Positions 42,910-52,258 of a DNA stretch of 64,000 bases are shown one piece after another. The DNA is from Polymorphobacter fuscus. Its GTDB lineage: Bacteria > Pseudomonadota > Alphaproteobacteria > Sphingomonadales > Sphingomonadaceae. The position numbers were made by a program, and so were the translations under genes. The notes under the pieces were generated by a model. It ran no database searches. It saw only the letters and a program-made list of their open reading frames with translations, and was not told the origin of the DNA. Position 1 is the first letter of the stretch, and each line of letters opens with the position of its first letter. The stretch is taken from positions 1,798,001 to 1,862,000 of the forward strand of contig NZ_JAATJI010000001.1 in the NCBI RefSeq assembly GCF_011927825.1. The letters run 5' to 3'.

Positions 42910-45494
42910 CGCCCGCCACTGCCCCCTGCTGCACCGGCGACGCGCGCCGCGCCGTCGTTCGCGCTGCGACGCACAACGGCTTCGACTATGTCGAGGTGGA
43001 TTGCGCGCAGACGCTGCTGACCGTCACCTTCCTCGGCCGCGCGCCCGACGGGATCACCCCGGCACATCTGGTCATCGAAGGCGGCCGGCGCGAACGCGAT
43101 CTGCGCGTCCTCGATGTCCGTATCGTTCCCGCCGACGACGAAGGGCTCGACGACGTCATGCTCGTCAGGGTCGACCGCCCCGGCGACTTTTCGAACTATC
43201 GGCTGCGGATCATCGATATCGACGAGAACGGTCATCCCACCGGCCGCACCCCCGCCGGCTTCGACCCGCGCTACACATCGGTCGGCTTCGGCTTCAAGGC
43301 CGGCTGCCCGGTCGACCAGGACCCCGCCGACACGCCGCCCTGCCCGGTGCCGGTCCATGCCGCGCCGGCGCTCGATTATCTCGCGCGCGACTACCAGGGC
43401 TTTCGCCAACTGCTGCTCGATCGGCTGGCACTGACCATGCCGGGCTGGACCGAGCGCCACGCTCCCGACCTCGGCATCACGCTGGTGGAAATCCTCGCCT
43501 ATGCCGCCGACGATCTCAGCTACTATCAGGACGCCGTCGCCACCGAAGCGTTTCTCGGCACCGCCCGCCTGCGCACCTCGGTGCGTCGCCACCTGCGGCT
43601 GGTCGATTACCGGCTCGGCGAAGGCTGCAATGCGCAAGCCTGGGCGCGGATCAGCCTCGATGGCGCCGATACCCTGACGCTCGACCCGCGCGATATCATG
43701 CTGCTGCCGCCGCTGCCCGGAGTCGAAGCGCCGATGGCACCCGCCGCCGACCATCCGCTCGAACCCGGCACGATCGTCTTCGAACCCGACGCCAGCGTCG
43801 CCGCGATCACCCTGTACGCCGACCATGATGTCATCGAATTCTATGATTGGAGCGGCGGTGCGCAATCGCCATCCCGATGCTGCCTGCCGGTCGGCGCCAC
43901 ATCGGCGACGCTGAAGGATCCCGGCACCATCCCGCCGCCGCCGCCGCCCGACGACAATGATTGCACCCCCGACGCGCCCCCGCCCGATATCGACGCCGGC
44001 GTCGGCGCCGGGCAATGGCACCGGCTCAAGCTCAGCCCCGGCGACGTCCTGATCCTCGCCGAAATCATCGGTCCGCAGACCGGCAACCCCGCCGACGCCG
44101 ACCCGATGCACCGCCACCCGGTCCGGCTGACCAGCGTCCGCCCGGGGCATGATCCGCTCAACGGCCAGCTGGTCATGGACATCGCATGGTGCCCCGAAGA
44201 TGCGTTGCCCTTCCCGCTCTGCCTGTCGGCCATCGGCGGCCCGCCCGACTGCGCCGCCCTGTCCCCCGTCAGCGTCGCCTGGGGCAATATTCTTCCCGTC
44301 GACCACGGCCGCAGCGTTGCCGATGACCTTGGCCGTGTCGGCACCGCCCGCACCGAAGCCGATTGCGCCGACGCCTGTACCCCGGCCGAGACCCGCATCA
44401 TCCCGTGGCGCTTCCGCCCGGTCCTGCCGCAACCCGGCCTCAGCTTCCTCGCCCAGCCCGGTGACGACGGCCATGCCTGCGGCGGCTGCGGCCCCCGGGC
44501 CGCCACCGCGCGCGGCACCGCCACGCCCGATGGCGCCATTCCCGCCGTCACCCTGACGGATAGCAGCGGCGCCCGCTGGCTGCCGCGCCCCGACCTGCTC
44601 GACAGCGGCGCCACCGACCGGCACTTCGTCGTCGAAACCGAAGACGACACCGCCACCCTGCGCTTCGGTGACGACAGCAACGGCCGTCGCCCTGCCGCCG
44701 GCGAGACGCTGCGCGCACATTACCGGATCGGCAACGGCCCCGCCGGCAACATCGGCGCCGACGCGCTGGGGCTGATCCTGTTCCGCAACCGCTATCCCAC
44801 CGGCGTGACCTTGCGCATCACCAACCCGCTGCCGGCGCGCGGCGGCACTGCACCCGAAGCGCTTGCAAGCGCCAAATTGCGCGCTCCCAGCCAGTTCCGC
44901 CGCCGCCTTGCCCGCGCCGTCACCGCGAAGGACTATGCCGATATCGTCATGCGCGACTTCGCCGGCCAGGTGCAGCGCGCCGCGGCATCGCTGCGGGTCA
45001 GCGGCGTGCGCACCGAAGTCCGTGTCGCCATCGATCCGCGCGGCCGTGCCGAACCGGACCCGGCGCTGCTCGGCTGCATCGCCCGCCACCTCGATGGGTA
45101 TCGGCGAATCGGCCATGATGTCCGCGTTGTTGCCGCGATGCAGGTTCCGGTGGCGCTCGCGGTCAGGGTCTGTGTGGCGCCCGACCGTATTGCCGACCAT
45201 TTGCGCCGCGCCGTCCGCGACGCGCTCGGCACCGGGCCGGGCGGCTTCTTCCACCCCGACGCACTCAGCTTTGGCACCGGCATCGCCATCAGCCGGATCC
45301 TGGCCGCCCTGCACGCCATCGACGGCGTCACCCATGCCGAGGTGACAGCCCTCCACCGGCTGTTCGAAGCCCCCGATGGCGCGCTGGAATCCGGCTTGCT
45401 GTCCATCGGCCCGCTCGAAATCGCCCGGCTGGACCAGGATCCGGACGCGCCCGAAAACGGCCAGCTGACGATCGTGATGGGGGGCGGACGATGA
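42906..45494 (+). CDS. TIGR02243-like baseplate assembly protein (gpJ-like, copy 1)
   Basis: An 862-residue baseplate wedge protein of the gp6/gpJ group. Features include ALDYLARDYQGFRQLLLDRL, LVEILAYAADDLSYYQDAVATEA and the J-domain TLRFGDDSNGRRPAAGETL ... YRIGNGPAGNIGADAL, followed by PLPARGGTAPEALASAKLRAPSQFR. It forms the wedge ring with the next gene. Cysteine-rich loops (CCLPVG, CGGCG) in mid-chain are unusual for gpJ-type proteins. Confidence 0.93.
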   Translation: MTPATAPCCTGDARRAVVRAATHNGFDYVEVDCAQTLLTVTFLGRAPDGITPAHLVIEGGRRERDLRVLDVRIVPADDEGLDDVMLVRVDRPGDFSNYRLRIIDIDENGHPTGRTPAGFDPRYTSVGFGFKAGCPVDQDPADTPPCPVPVHAAPALDYLARDYQGFRQLLLDRLALTMPGWTERHAPDLGITLVEILAYAADDLSYYQDAVATEAFLGTARLRTSVRRHLRLVDYRLGEGCNAQAWARISLDGADTLTLDPRDIMLLPPLPGVEAPMAPAADHPLEPGTIVFEPDASVAAITLYADHDVIEFYDWSGGAQSPSRCCLPVGATSATLKDPGTIPPPPPPDDNDCTPDAPPPDIDAGVGAGQWHRLKLSPGDVLILAEIIGPQTGNPADADPMHRHPVRLTSVRPGHDPLNGQLVMDIAWCPEDALPFPLCLSAIGGPPDCAALSPVSVAWGNILPVDHGRSVADDLGRVGTARTEADCADACTPAETRIIPWRFRPVLPQPGLSFLAQPGDDGHACGGCGPRAATARGTATPDGAIPAVTLTDSSGARWLPRPDLLDSGATDRHFVVETEDDTATLRFGDDSNGRRPAAGETLRAHYRIGNGPAGNIGADALGLILFRNRYPTGVTLRITNPLPARGGTAPEALASAKLRAPSQFRRRLARAVTAKDYADIVMRDFAGQVQRAAASLRVSGVRTEVRVAIDPRGRAEPDPALLGCIARHLDGYRRIGHDVRVVAAMQVPVALAVRVCVAPDRIADHLRRAVRDALGTGPGGFFHPDALSFGTGIAISRILAALHAIDGVTHAEVTALHRLFEAPDGALESGLLSIGPLEIARLDQDPDAPENGQLTIVMGGGR

Positions 45495-48400
45495 GCTGCG
45501 ACTGCGGCACGAGCAACTGCGGCTGCTGCGACGGCATCGCCGTCACCACGCCCCGGCCGGTTGACAACCGCCCCGGCCTTGCCGCCATCGCCGCGCGCAT
45601 CGGCAGCCATGGCGATTTCCGCCAGTCGCTCCACGCCCGCCTGTCGCAGCACCGATTCGCCGACGGCAGCCGGCCGTTGCAGGCACTGACCACGCGCGAC
45701 CCCGCTGATCCGGCGATCGCGCTTCTCGATGGCTTTGCCTGCCTCGGCGACCTGCTGACCTTCACCAGCGAACGCATCGCCAATGAATCCTATCTCGGTA
45801 CCGCCACCGAATTCCGGTCGGTGCAGGCGCTGGCGGCGCTGATCGGTTATGTGCCGCGCCCCGGCGTGGCCGCCAGCGGCTGGCTGGCGTTCGAAATCGA
45901 CCCGGCCACCACCACGGCTGTCACCATCGCCAGGGGCATGCGCGTCCAGTCCGTCCCCGGCCAGGACGAGCTGCCGCAGAGCTTCGAAACCAGCGATGCG
46001 CTGGTGGCGCGGGCGGCGTGGAATCGCATCGGGTTGCGGCTGGCAGCGCCGCAGGTCGCGCCCGACACCGATCTGTGGCTCGCCGGCACCGCCACCGGCC
46101 TCAAGCCCGGCGACGCGCTGCTGTTCGACAGCGGCGGCGGCGCGCCGGCCCCCATGCGCGTGCTGACCGTCACCCCCGATACCGCCGCCGACCGCACGCT
46201 GGTGCGCTTCGAGCCCTGGCGCGCCGCCGGCATCGCCGACCCCAAGCTTGCCGATATCCTTGCCAACACGCCCGCCGGCGTCACCGCTGCCGGCATCGCT
46301 GCCGCCGTTGCCCAGTTCCAGGCAGCGCCGCCCGACAAGGCCCGGGCGATGGCTCCGGCGCTGATCGCCCGCATCAAGGCGGCGCAGGCCGGCCTCAGCA
46401 CCGCCACCGGCACCCCCTTGCGCGTCTGGCTCGATGCCATCGGCGCCCAGGTGGAGGCGCTCGCTGCCGCACCCGCCGCTGCCGCCACGAGTGACCCCGG
46501 CACCAGCGACGACCAGCCCGACCGTGCCCGGCTGCGCATCGACAGGCTCGCCGTGGCGCCATCGCAGCCCCCCGCGACCGCTGCGCGACTGGTGCGCAGC
46601 AGCGCCGCGAGTTTCCGGCTCGGCGCTGCCGCGACGTTGCAGCTGCTGCGTCGCACGGCGCCGGCGGTGGGGGATGCCTATCCGGCGGCGCTCGCCGGGG
46701 ACCGCGCCGCGGCGCCGCCGCAACCGCTTAGGGTCTATGCGCTGCGGCTGCGCACCGGCCTGTTCGGCCGCGCCTTCCCCAAGCGCGTCGCCAGCCTGCA
46801 ACGCACCGTCAGCGACAATGTCCGCGCCTTCGAAACAGTGGAGGTCGGCGAATGGCCGATCCGCTCGGTCGCCGGAAAGACCGACCTGTTCCGCGAGAGC
46901 GAAACCGAAATCACCCTCGATTCGACCCAGGACGGCATCACGCCGGGGTCGTGGATGCTTATCGACATGCACGGCACCGGCGACACCGGCCAGCCGTGGA
47001 TCGTTCGCCCCACCGCGCCGCTGCTGGTCACCCGGATCGATGCGGTCGAGGCCAAGCGTGCCCGGGCCGATTATGGCGGCAGCGGCGACGCTACGGCGCT
47101 GACGCTCGCCGATGGCAACCGCTGGATCGAATATCGCCAGCCCGATGGCGACAACGGCCCCGACCTCGACGACCAGGCCGCGATCGACCGCGATTTCCAG
47201 CTCATCCGCCGCACCACGGTCCATGCCAGGCCCGAGCTGCTGGCGCTTGCCGACGCGCCGATCACCGATGATTTCTGCCTCGCCGACAGTGACGCGCCGA
47301 TCGAACTTGCCGGCCTCCACCCCGATCTCGAGCCCGGCCGTTTCGTCGTCGTCAGTGGCGAGCGCGCCGACATCGCCGATACGGCGGGCGTAATGGCGAG
47401 CGAAGTCGCAATGATCGCCCGCATCGTCCATGATGTCCGCGCCGACCCGCGCGCCACCGATGGCGCGATCCGTCCGCTCGGCGACCTCGGCGACGATGGC
47501 GATCCCGGTCTCGCGATGCCCGGCGACACGATCCACAGCTTCATCTGGTTCGACCGGCCGCTCAGCTATTGCTACCGCCGCGCCACGGTCGCGCTGTACG
47601 GCAATGTCGCGCGCGCCACCCATGGCGAAACCCGGGTCGAAGTGCTCGGCAACGGCGATGCCGCCAAGGCGCACCAGCGGTTCGCGCTGAAACAGGCGCC
47701 GCTGACCTTTGTTGCGGCGGCAACGGCACGCGGCGCCGCCGCCGCCCTCGATGTGCGCGTCGACGACATCTTGTGGCGCCAGGTCGACCAGCTGTTCGAT
47801 TCCGGCCCCGCCGACCGCCATTACCTGCTGCGCCCCGGCGCCGATGGCCAGGCAATTGTCCAGTTCGGCGATGGCCGCGAAGGCGCCCGCCCGCCCAGCG
47901 GCAGCCAGAATGTCCGCGCCACCTATCGCACCGGCATCGGCCGCCCCGGCAATGTCCGCGCCCGCCAGCTCGAACAACTTGCCACCCGCCCGCTCGGCGT
48001 GCGCGGCGTCACCAACCCGCTGCCCGCCACCGGCGGTGCCGACCCGGAAAGCCGCGACCAGGCCCGCCGCAATGCCCCGGTGACGACCATGGCGCTCGAC
48101 CGGCTGGTCTCGGTACAGGATCACGCCGATTTCGCCCGCGGCTTTGCCGGCATCGCCAAGGCAGCGGCCGTCCGCATCAGCGACGGTGCGCGCCGCCTCG
48201 TGCACCTGACCATCGCCGCCGAAGCCGATGCGCCGCTCGACCCCGGCGATGATCTTGTCGTCGCGCTGCGGCGGGCCCTTGCCGCACTGGGCGATCCCGG
48301 CCAGACGGTGCGCGTCGCCCCGCGCGAACTGCGGCTGCTCATCATCGCCGCGCGCCTGGCGATCGACGCCGACCGCAGCTGGGACAGCGTCGTCGCCGCC

Positions 48401-48739
48401 GCCCGCGCCCGGCTGTTCGACCGCTTCGGGTTCGAAAACCGCAGCCTGGCGACCGGCGTTTCGGCGAGCGAAATCATCGCCGTGCTGCAATCGGTGCCGG
48501 GCGTCGCCCATGTCGATCTCGATGTCTTCGGCAGCGTTGCGACCGTCGATGGTCCGTCCCGCCTGCCACTGACGCCGCCAGCCTTCACCAATGCCGTCGC
48601 CGCTGTCATCGACGCCGGCGTCATCCCCCGGCTGGCGGCGCTGCCCGCGCGGCGCGGCGAAAGCGGGATCTTGCCCGCCGAGCTGCTGCTGCTGTCGCCG
48701 GAGGTCCCCGCAACGCTCATCCTGAACGAACTCCGGTGA
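45491..48739 (+). CDS. TIGR02243-like baseplate assembly protein (gpJ-like, copy 2)
   Basis: A 1082-residue second wedge protein. It shares with copy 1 the LTFTSERIANESYLGTATEF segment and the J-domain IVQFGDGREGARPPSGSQNVRATYRTG ... PGNVRARQLEQL (short parts quoted). It begins with a cysteine cluster MSCDCGTSNCGCCDG, possibly a small zinc knuckle. Position and length fit Afp12/Pvc12-like proteins. GTGA-type overlap with the next gene. Confidence 0.93.
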   Translation: MSCDCGTSNCGCCDGIAVTTPRPVDNRPGLAAIAARIGSHGDFRQSLHARLSQHRFADGSRPLQALTTRDPADPAIALLDGFACLGDLLTFTSERIANESYLGTATEFRSVQALAALIGYVPRPGVAASGWLAFEIDPATTTAVTIARGMRVQSVPGQDELPQSFETSDALVARAAWNRIGLRLAAPQVAPDTDLWLAGTATGLKPGDALLFDSGGGAPAPMRVLTVTPDTAADRTLVRFEPWRAAGIADPKLADILANTPAGVTAAGIAAAVAQFQAAPPDKARAMAPALIARIKAAQAGLSTATGTPLRVWLDAIGAQVEALAAAPAAAATSDPGTSDDQPDRARLRIDRLAVAPSQPPATAARLVRSSAASFRLGAAATLQLLRRTAPAVGDAYPAALAGDRAAAPPQPLRVYALRLRTGLFGRAFPKRVASLQRTVSDNVRAFETVEVGEWPIRSVAGKTDLFRESETEITLDSTQDGITPGSWMLIDMHGTGDTGQPWIVRPTAPLLVTRIDAVEAKRARADYGGSGDATALTLADGNRWIEYRQPDGDNGPDLDDQAAIDRDFQLIRRTTVHARPELLALADAPITDDFCLADSDAPIELAGLHPDLEPGRFVVVSGERADIADTAGVMASEVAMIARIVHDVRADPRATDGAIRPLGDLGDDGDPGLAMPGDTIHSFIWFDRPLSYCYRRATVALYGNVARATHGETRVEVLGNGDAAKAHQRFALKQAPLTFVAAATARGAAAALDVRVDDILWRQVDQLFDSGPADRHYLLRPGADGQAIVQFGDGREGARPPSGSQNVRATYRTGIGRPGNVRARQLEQLATRPLGVRGVTNPLPATGGADPESRDQARRNAPVTTMALDRLVSVQDHADFARGFAGIAKAAAVRISDGARRLVHLTIAAEADAPLDPGDDLVVALRRALAALGDPGQTVRVAPRELRLLIIAARLAIDADRSWDSVVAAARARLFDRFGFENRSLATGVSASEIIAVLQSVPGVAHVDLDVFGSVATVDGPSRLPLTPPAFTNAVAAVIDAGVIPRLAALPARRGESGILPAELLLLSPEVPATLILNELR

Positions 48740-50877
48740 CCGCCATGGTGCCAGACCGCGACCCTCGCCTCGACCGGCTCTACGACCTGTTGCCGGCGAT
48801 CCACCGACGCCGCGATGCCGAAACCGGCAACGCCCTGCGCGCACTTCTCGAAATCATCGCCGAGCAGATGGTGTTGATCGAAGACGATATCGGCCAGCGC
48901 TACGACGATGCCTTCATCGAAACCTGCGCACCCTGGGCGATCCCCTATATCGGCGCCCTGGTCGGCGTCGCCTTGCCCGGCGCGGCGGCCGTACCGTCAC
49001 GGCGCACCGTCGCCAACGCCATCCGCGACCGCCGGCGCAAGGGCAGCCTCGCCGTGCTTGCAGCGCTGGCGCGCAATGCCGGCGACTGGCCGGCGCGTGC
49101 CGTCGAAATGGGGCCGCTTCTTGCCCAGAGCCAGTCGCTGCGGATGCCGCAGCCGGCCCGCGGCCGCAGCATCGATGTGCGCAGCCCCGCGATGGCCGGC
49201 GCCGGCTTCGACAGCCGCGCCACCACCGCCGACCTGCGGCGGGACAGCGCCCGCGCCAGCGGCCGGCTGCCGGTCGAGGTCGGGCTCCACCTGTGGCGGC
49301 TGCGCGCCTTCAGCGTCACCCGCGCCCCGGCGGCGTGCTTGGAAGATATCGCCCCCAATTTCTACAGCTTCAGCGTGCTCGGCAATGACGCGCCGCTGTT
49401 CAACGCACCGCCGCCGGGCACGGACACGGTTGCCGGTCCCGCCGATGTCCCTGCCGCCATCGACCGTCACAGCTTTGCGGCGCCGCGCCCGCGCGGCAGC
49501 CGCGTCGCCACCGCCAACCCGGCCTTTTACGGGACGCGAACCGAAGATGGCGCCAGCGTGGCGCGCTCCGTCGCCATCTGGGCAAAGGGCTGGCCGAACG
49601 CACGCGCCGATGGCGCCGAGCCGATCCCCGCCGACCGGATCATCGTCGCCGATCTGGAAGACTGGCTGTACCAGCCGCCCAGGGACCATGTCGCCATCGA
49701 TCCGGTGCGTGGGCGCATCGCCTTTCCGCCGCGACAACTACCGCGCCGCCAGGCGAGTGTGACCGTCAGCTATTGGTACGGCTTCAGCGCCGCCATCGGC
49801 GGGGGTGAATACAGCCGGCCGCTGTCGCAGCATGACGATGCCGAGGTGATTTCGGTGCAGGGCAGCGAGGCCTTGCGCCGCGCGCTGCTGCCCTGGCAGT
49901 CGGAGCTCGACGATGCCGGCAACATGGTCGCGCCCGCCACCCAGCCGCCCCATGCCGTCATCGAGATCACCGACAGCGGCGTCTACACGCTGCCCATCGC
50001 CATCCTGATCGGCAAGGGCAACAGCCTGCAATTGCGCGCCGCCCAGCACTGCCGGCCGGTGATAAAGCTCGCCGACTTCAACGTCGATGCCCCCGACAGC
50101 ATGAGCATTGCCGGCGCCGAGGGCAGCCGCTTCGTCCTTGATGGGATCATGGTCGCCGGCCGCGGCGTCGCGCTGGAGGGCGGACTGACGTCGGTCACCA
50201 TCCGCCACGCGACGCTGGTGCCGGGCTGGTCGCTGGAACCCGATTGCGACCCGCGCCGTCCCGCCGAACCGAGCATCGAAATCACCGACAGCGGCCTGTG
50301 CCTGGTGGTCGAACACAGCATCATCGGCTCGATCCAGATCAACAATGACGAGGTCCACACCGAACCGATCGCACTCCGCGTCTCCGACAGCATCGTCGAT
50401 GCCACCGGCGCCGATTGCGACAGCCCGCAGTGCGAAGCGCTTGGCGCCGCGGGGTCGCGACTGGCCTTCGCCACCGCCTGCTTTTCCCGATCGACCGTCA
50501 TCGGCCGCATCCATACCCATGCGCTCACGGGCGAAAACTGCCTCTTCCTCGGCCGCATCACCGTCGCCCGCCGTCAGATCGGCCATCTGCGCTTCTGCTA
50601 TGTCGCGCCGCAGTCCCGCACGCCGCGGCGCTTTCGTTGCCAGCCCGACCTGACACCGGGCGTCGCGCCGCGTTTCGACAGTTTGCGCTATGGCCAGCCG
50701 CGCTATTGCCGGCTCGCCAGCGATTGCCCGCCCGAAATCAGCGCCGGCGCCGATGACGGCAACGAGATGGGCGTGTTCCACCATCTGCAAACGACAAGGC
50801 GGCTCGCCGGCCTCGCCGCGGCGCTCGACGACATGGCACCGGTCGGCACCGCCCCGGGCGTGGTCCTGGCAGATTAG
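48736..50877 (+). CDS. gpI-like baseplate protein fused to a right-handed beta-helix
   Basis: A 713-residue protein. The first about 110 residues are the Tail_P2_I type (LYDLLPAIHRRRDAETGNALRALLEIIAEQ, AIPYIGALVGV), the wedge part that carries fibres. The region about 380-640 has repeated short hydrophobic turns and IEITDSG and VVEHSIIGSIQIN elements typical of a right-handed beta-helix, as in phage fibres and pectate lyases. No separate fibre gene was found, so this may combine wedge and receptor-binding roles. Start GTG 48736; ATG 48745 is possible. Confidence 0.8.
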   Translation: MTAMVPDRDPRLDRLYDLLPAIHRRRDAETGNALRALLEIIAEQMVLIEDDIGQRYDDAFIETCAPWAIPYIGALVGVALPGAAAVPSRRTVANAIRDRRRKGSLAVLAALARNAGDWPARAVEMGPLLAQSQSLRMPQPARGRSIDVRSPAMAGAGFDSRATTADLRRDSARASGRLPVEVGLHLWRLRAFSVTRAPAACLEDIAPNFYSFSVLGNDAPLFNAPPPGTDTVAGPADVPAAIDRHSFAAPRPRGSRVATANPAFYGTRTEDGASVARSVAIWAKGWPNARADGAEPIPADRIIVADLEDWLYQPPRDHVAIDPVRGRIAFPPRQLPRRQASVTVSYWYGFSAAIGGGEYSRPLSQHDDAEVISVQGSEALRRALLPWQSELDDAGNMVAPATQPPHAVIEITDSGVYTLPIAILIGKGNSLQLRAAQHCRPVIKLADFNVDAPDSMSIAGAEGSRFVLDGIMVAGRGVALEGGLTSVTIRHATLVPGWSLEPDCDPRRPAEPSIEITDSGLCLVVEHSIIGSIQINNDEVHTEPIALRVSDSIVDATGADCDSPQCEALGAAGSRLAFATACFSRSTVIGRIHTHALTGENCLFLGRITVARRQIGHLRFCYVAPQSRTPRRFRCQPDLTPGVAPRFDSLRYGQPRYCRLASDCPPEISAGADDGNEMGVFHHLQTTRRLAGLAAALDDMAPVGTAPGVVLAD

Positions 50878-50887
50878 GAGACGAGAC

Positions 50888-52258
50888 ATGAAGGGCGATT
50901 TTTCGCGGATCCGCTTCGACCCCCTGCACCGGTTCAGTCGGGTGCTTGTGCAACAGGGCCGGGTGACGCTCGATGCCGATGCCAATGAACAACAGGCGAT
51001 CAACCTCCACCTCTTGCGCAGCCTCGCCGCCGATCTGATCGGGCGCCACGGCGGCCCGCAGGGCGGCTTTGTCGTGACGTCGGAAGCCGACGCGGAGGGC
51101 CGCGGGTCCGAACTCGTCATCGGCGCCGGCCATTATTATGTCGATGGCTGGCTGTGCGAGAACCCCGCGCCCACCGGCTATCGCGGGTTCGGCGAAACCC
51201 CGGGCCAGCCGTGGTTCCGCGATCCGCCCAAGGCCGAGCCCGGCGTTCATCTCGCCTATCTCGAGGTCTGGGAACGCCATGTCAGCGCCGCCGAGGCCGA
51301 CCGCGGCGGCGACATCGCGGCGCCCGACGCCATCCGCGAAGTCGCCCTCGACGGCCCCGACACGACGTCGCGCGCCCAGGTCGTCTGGCAGGTCCGGCTG
51401 CAATCCGGCGCCAAGTTCGGCCTGGCACCGGAACAATCGCTGTCCGACGAGGAATGGCAGAAACTGTCCGAAAGCTGGTTCCCGGCCGCGCGCGGGCGCA
51501 TGTCCGCCAAGGCCGCCGAAGCCCCTGTCGATACCGGCGACCCGTGCACCGTGTCCCCCCGCTCCCGCTATCGCGGCATCGAGAACCAGCTTTACCGGGT
51601 CGAGATCCGGCGCGGCGGCACGGCCGCTGCCGGCGCCAGCCTTGCCTGGTCGCGCGAGAACGGCGCCGTCACTCTGCCCGTCGCGCAGATCGCCGGGGCG
51701 CGGGTCACGCTCGCCGACGCCTGGCGCGACGAACGCTTCGCGCTTGCCACCGGCGATATCGTCGAACTGGCGGACGACAGTGCCGGGCTGGGGGCCGAGG
51801 CATCGCCGCTCTACCGCATCATCGCCTATGATCCGGACAGCGCCACTGTCACCCTCGATCGCAGCCCGGTCGAAACCAGCGACGACCCCGCGCGCCCCGT
51901 CCTGCTCCGCCGCTGGGACCATGGCGTGACCCGCAGCCTCGTCGATCACGAAGTGCCGCTGGTCGAAGACAGCTGGCTGACGCTGGAAGACGGCATCACC
52001 ATCCGCTTCGACAGCGACAAGGCGTCGCCCGCGACCTACCGGGCCGGTGACTATTGGCTGATCCCGGCGCGCGTCGCCCTGGGCGACGTCCTGTGGCCGC
52101 GGGATGGCACTGCCGCGCGCGCACCCCGCGCGATCCCGCCGCACGGCATCGAGCGCCATCGCGCGCCGCTGGCCATCGTCATGATCGGCGGCGACGGATC
52201 GATCAAGGTTACCCGGGACCTGACGCGCCGCTTCCGATCGCTCGTCGAACTCAGCTGA
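50888..52258 (+). CDS. DUF6519 injection-system protein
   Basis: A 456-residue protein beginning MKGDFSRIRFDPLHRFSRVLVQQGRVTLDADANEQQAINL, the DUF6519 signature (quoted in part: FSRVLVQQGRVTLDADANEQ). It is common at the end of eCIS clusters. The rest is beta-rich with YRVEIRRGG and SLAWSRENGAVTLPVA elements. Its function is unknown; it may decorate the baseplate or act as a fibre. GGAG about 7 nt before the ATG. Its stop overlaps the convergent kinase gene by 8 nt, closing the cluster. Confidence 0.9.
   Translation: MKGDFSRIRFDPLHRFSRVLVQQGRVTLDADANEQQAINLHLLRSLAADLIGRHGGPQGGFVVTSEADAEGRGSELVIGAGHYYVDGWLCENPAPTGYRGFGETPGQPWFRDPPKAEPGVHLAYLEVWERHVSAAEADRGGDIAAPDAIREVALDGPDTTSRAQVVWQVRLQSGAKFGLAPEQSLSDEEWQKLSESWFPAARGRMSAKAAEAPVDTGDPCTVSPRSRYRGIENQLYRVEIRRGGTAAAGASLAWSRENGAVTLPVAQIAGARVTLADAWRDERFALATGDIVELADDSAGLGAEASPLYRIIAYDPDSATVTLDRSPVETSDDPARPVLLRRWDHGVTRSLVDHEVPLVEDSWLTLEDGITIRFDSDKASPATYRAGDYWLIPARVALGDVLWPRDGTAARAPRAIPPHGIERHRAPLAIVMIGGDGSIKVTRDLTRRFRSLVELS

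Noticed and set aside
44933..48844. Very long minus-strand open frame (1303 codons) opposite the gpJ-like genes
   Set aside because: It is the antisense shadow of two well-matched baseplate genes in GC-rich DNA, Gly/Ala/Arg/Gln-rich and without recognisable domains.
30638..52258. Prophage or R-type tailocin interpretation
   Set aside because: No head, lysis, integrase or regulatory phage genes; AAA+ ATPase and DUF4255 are eCIS markers.
30638..52258. Type VI secretion system interpretation
   Set aside because: No TssJLM membrane complex, ClpV-type ATPase, TssB/C pair or Hcp.
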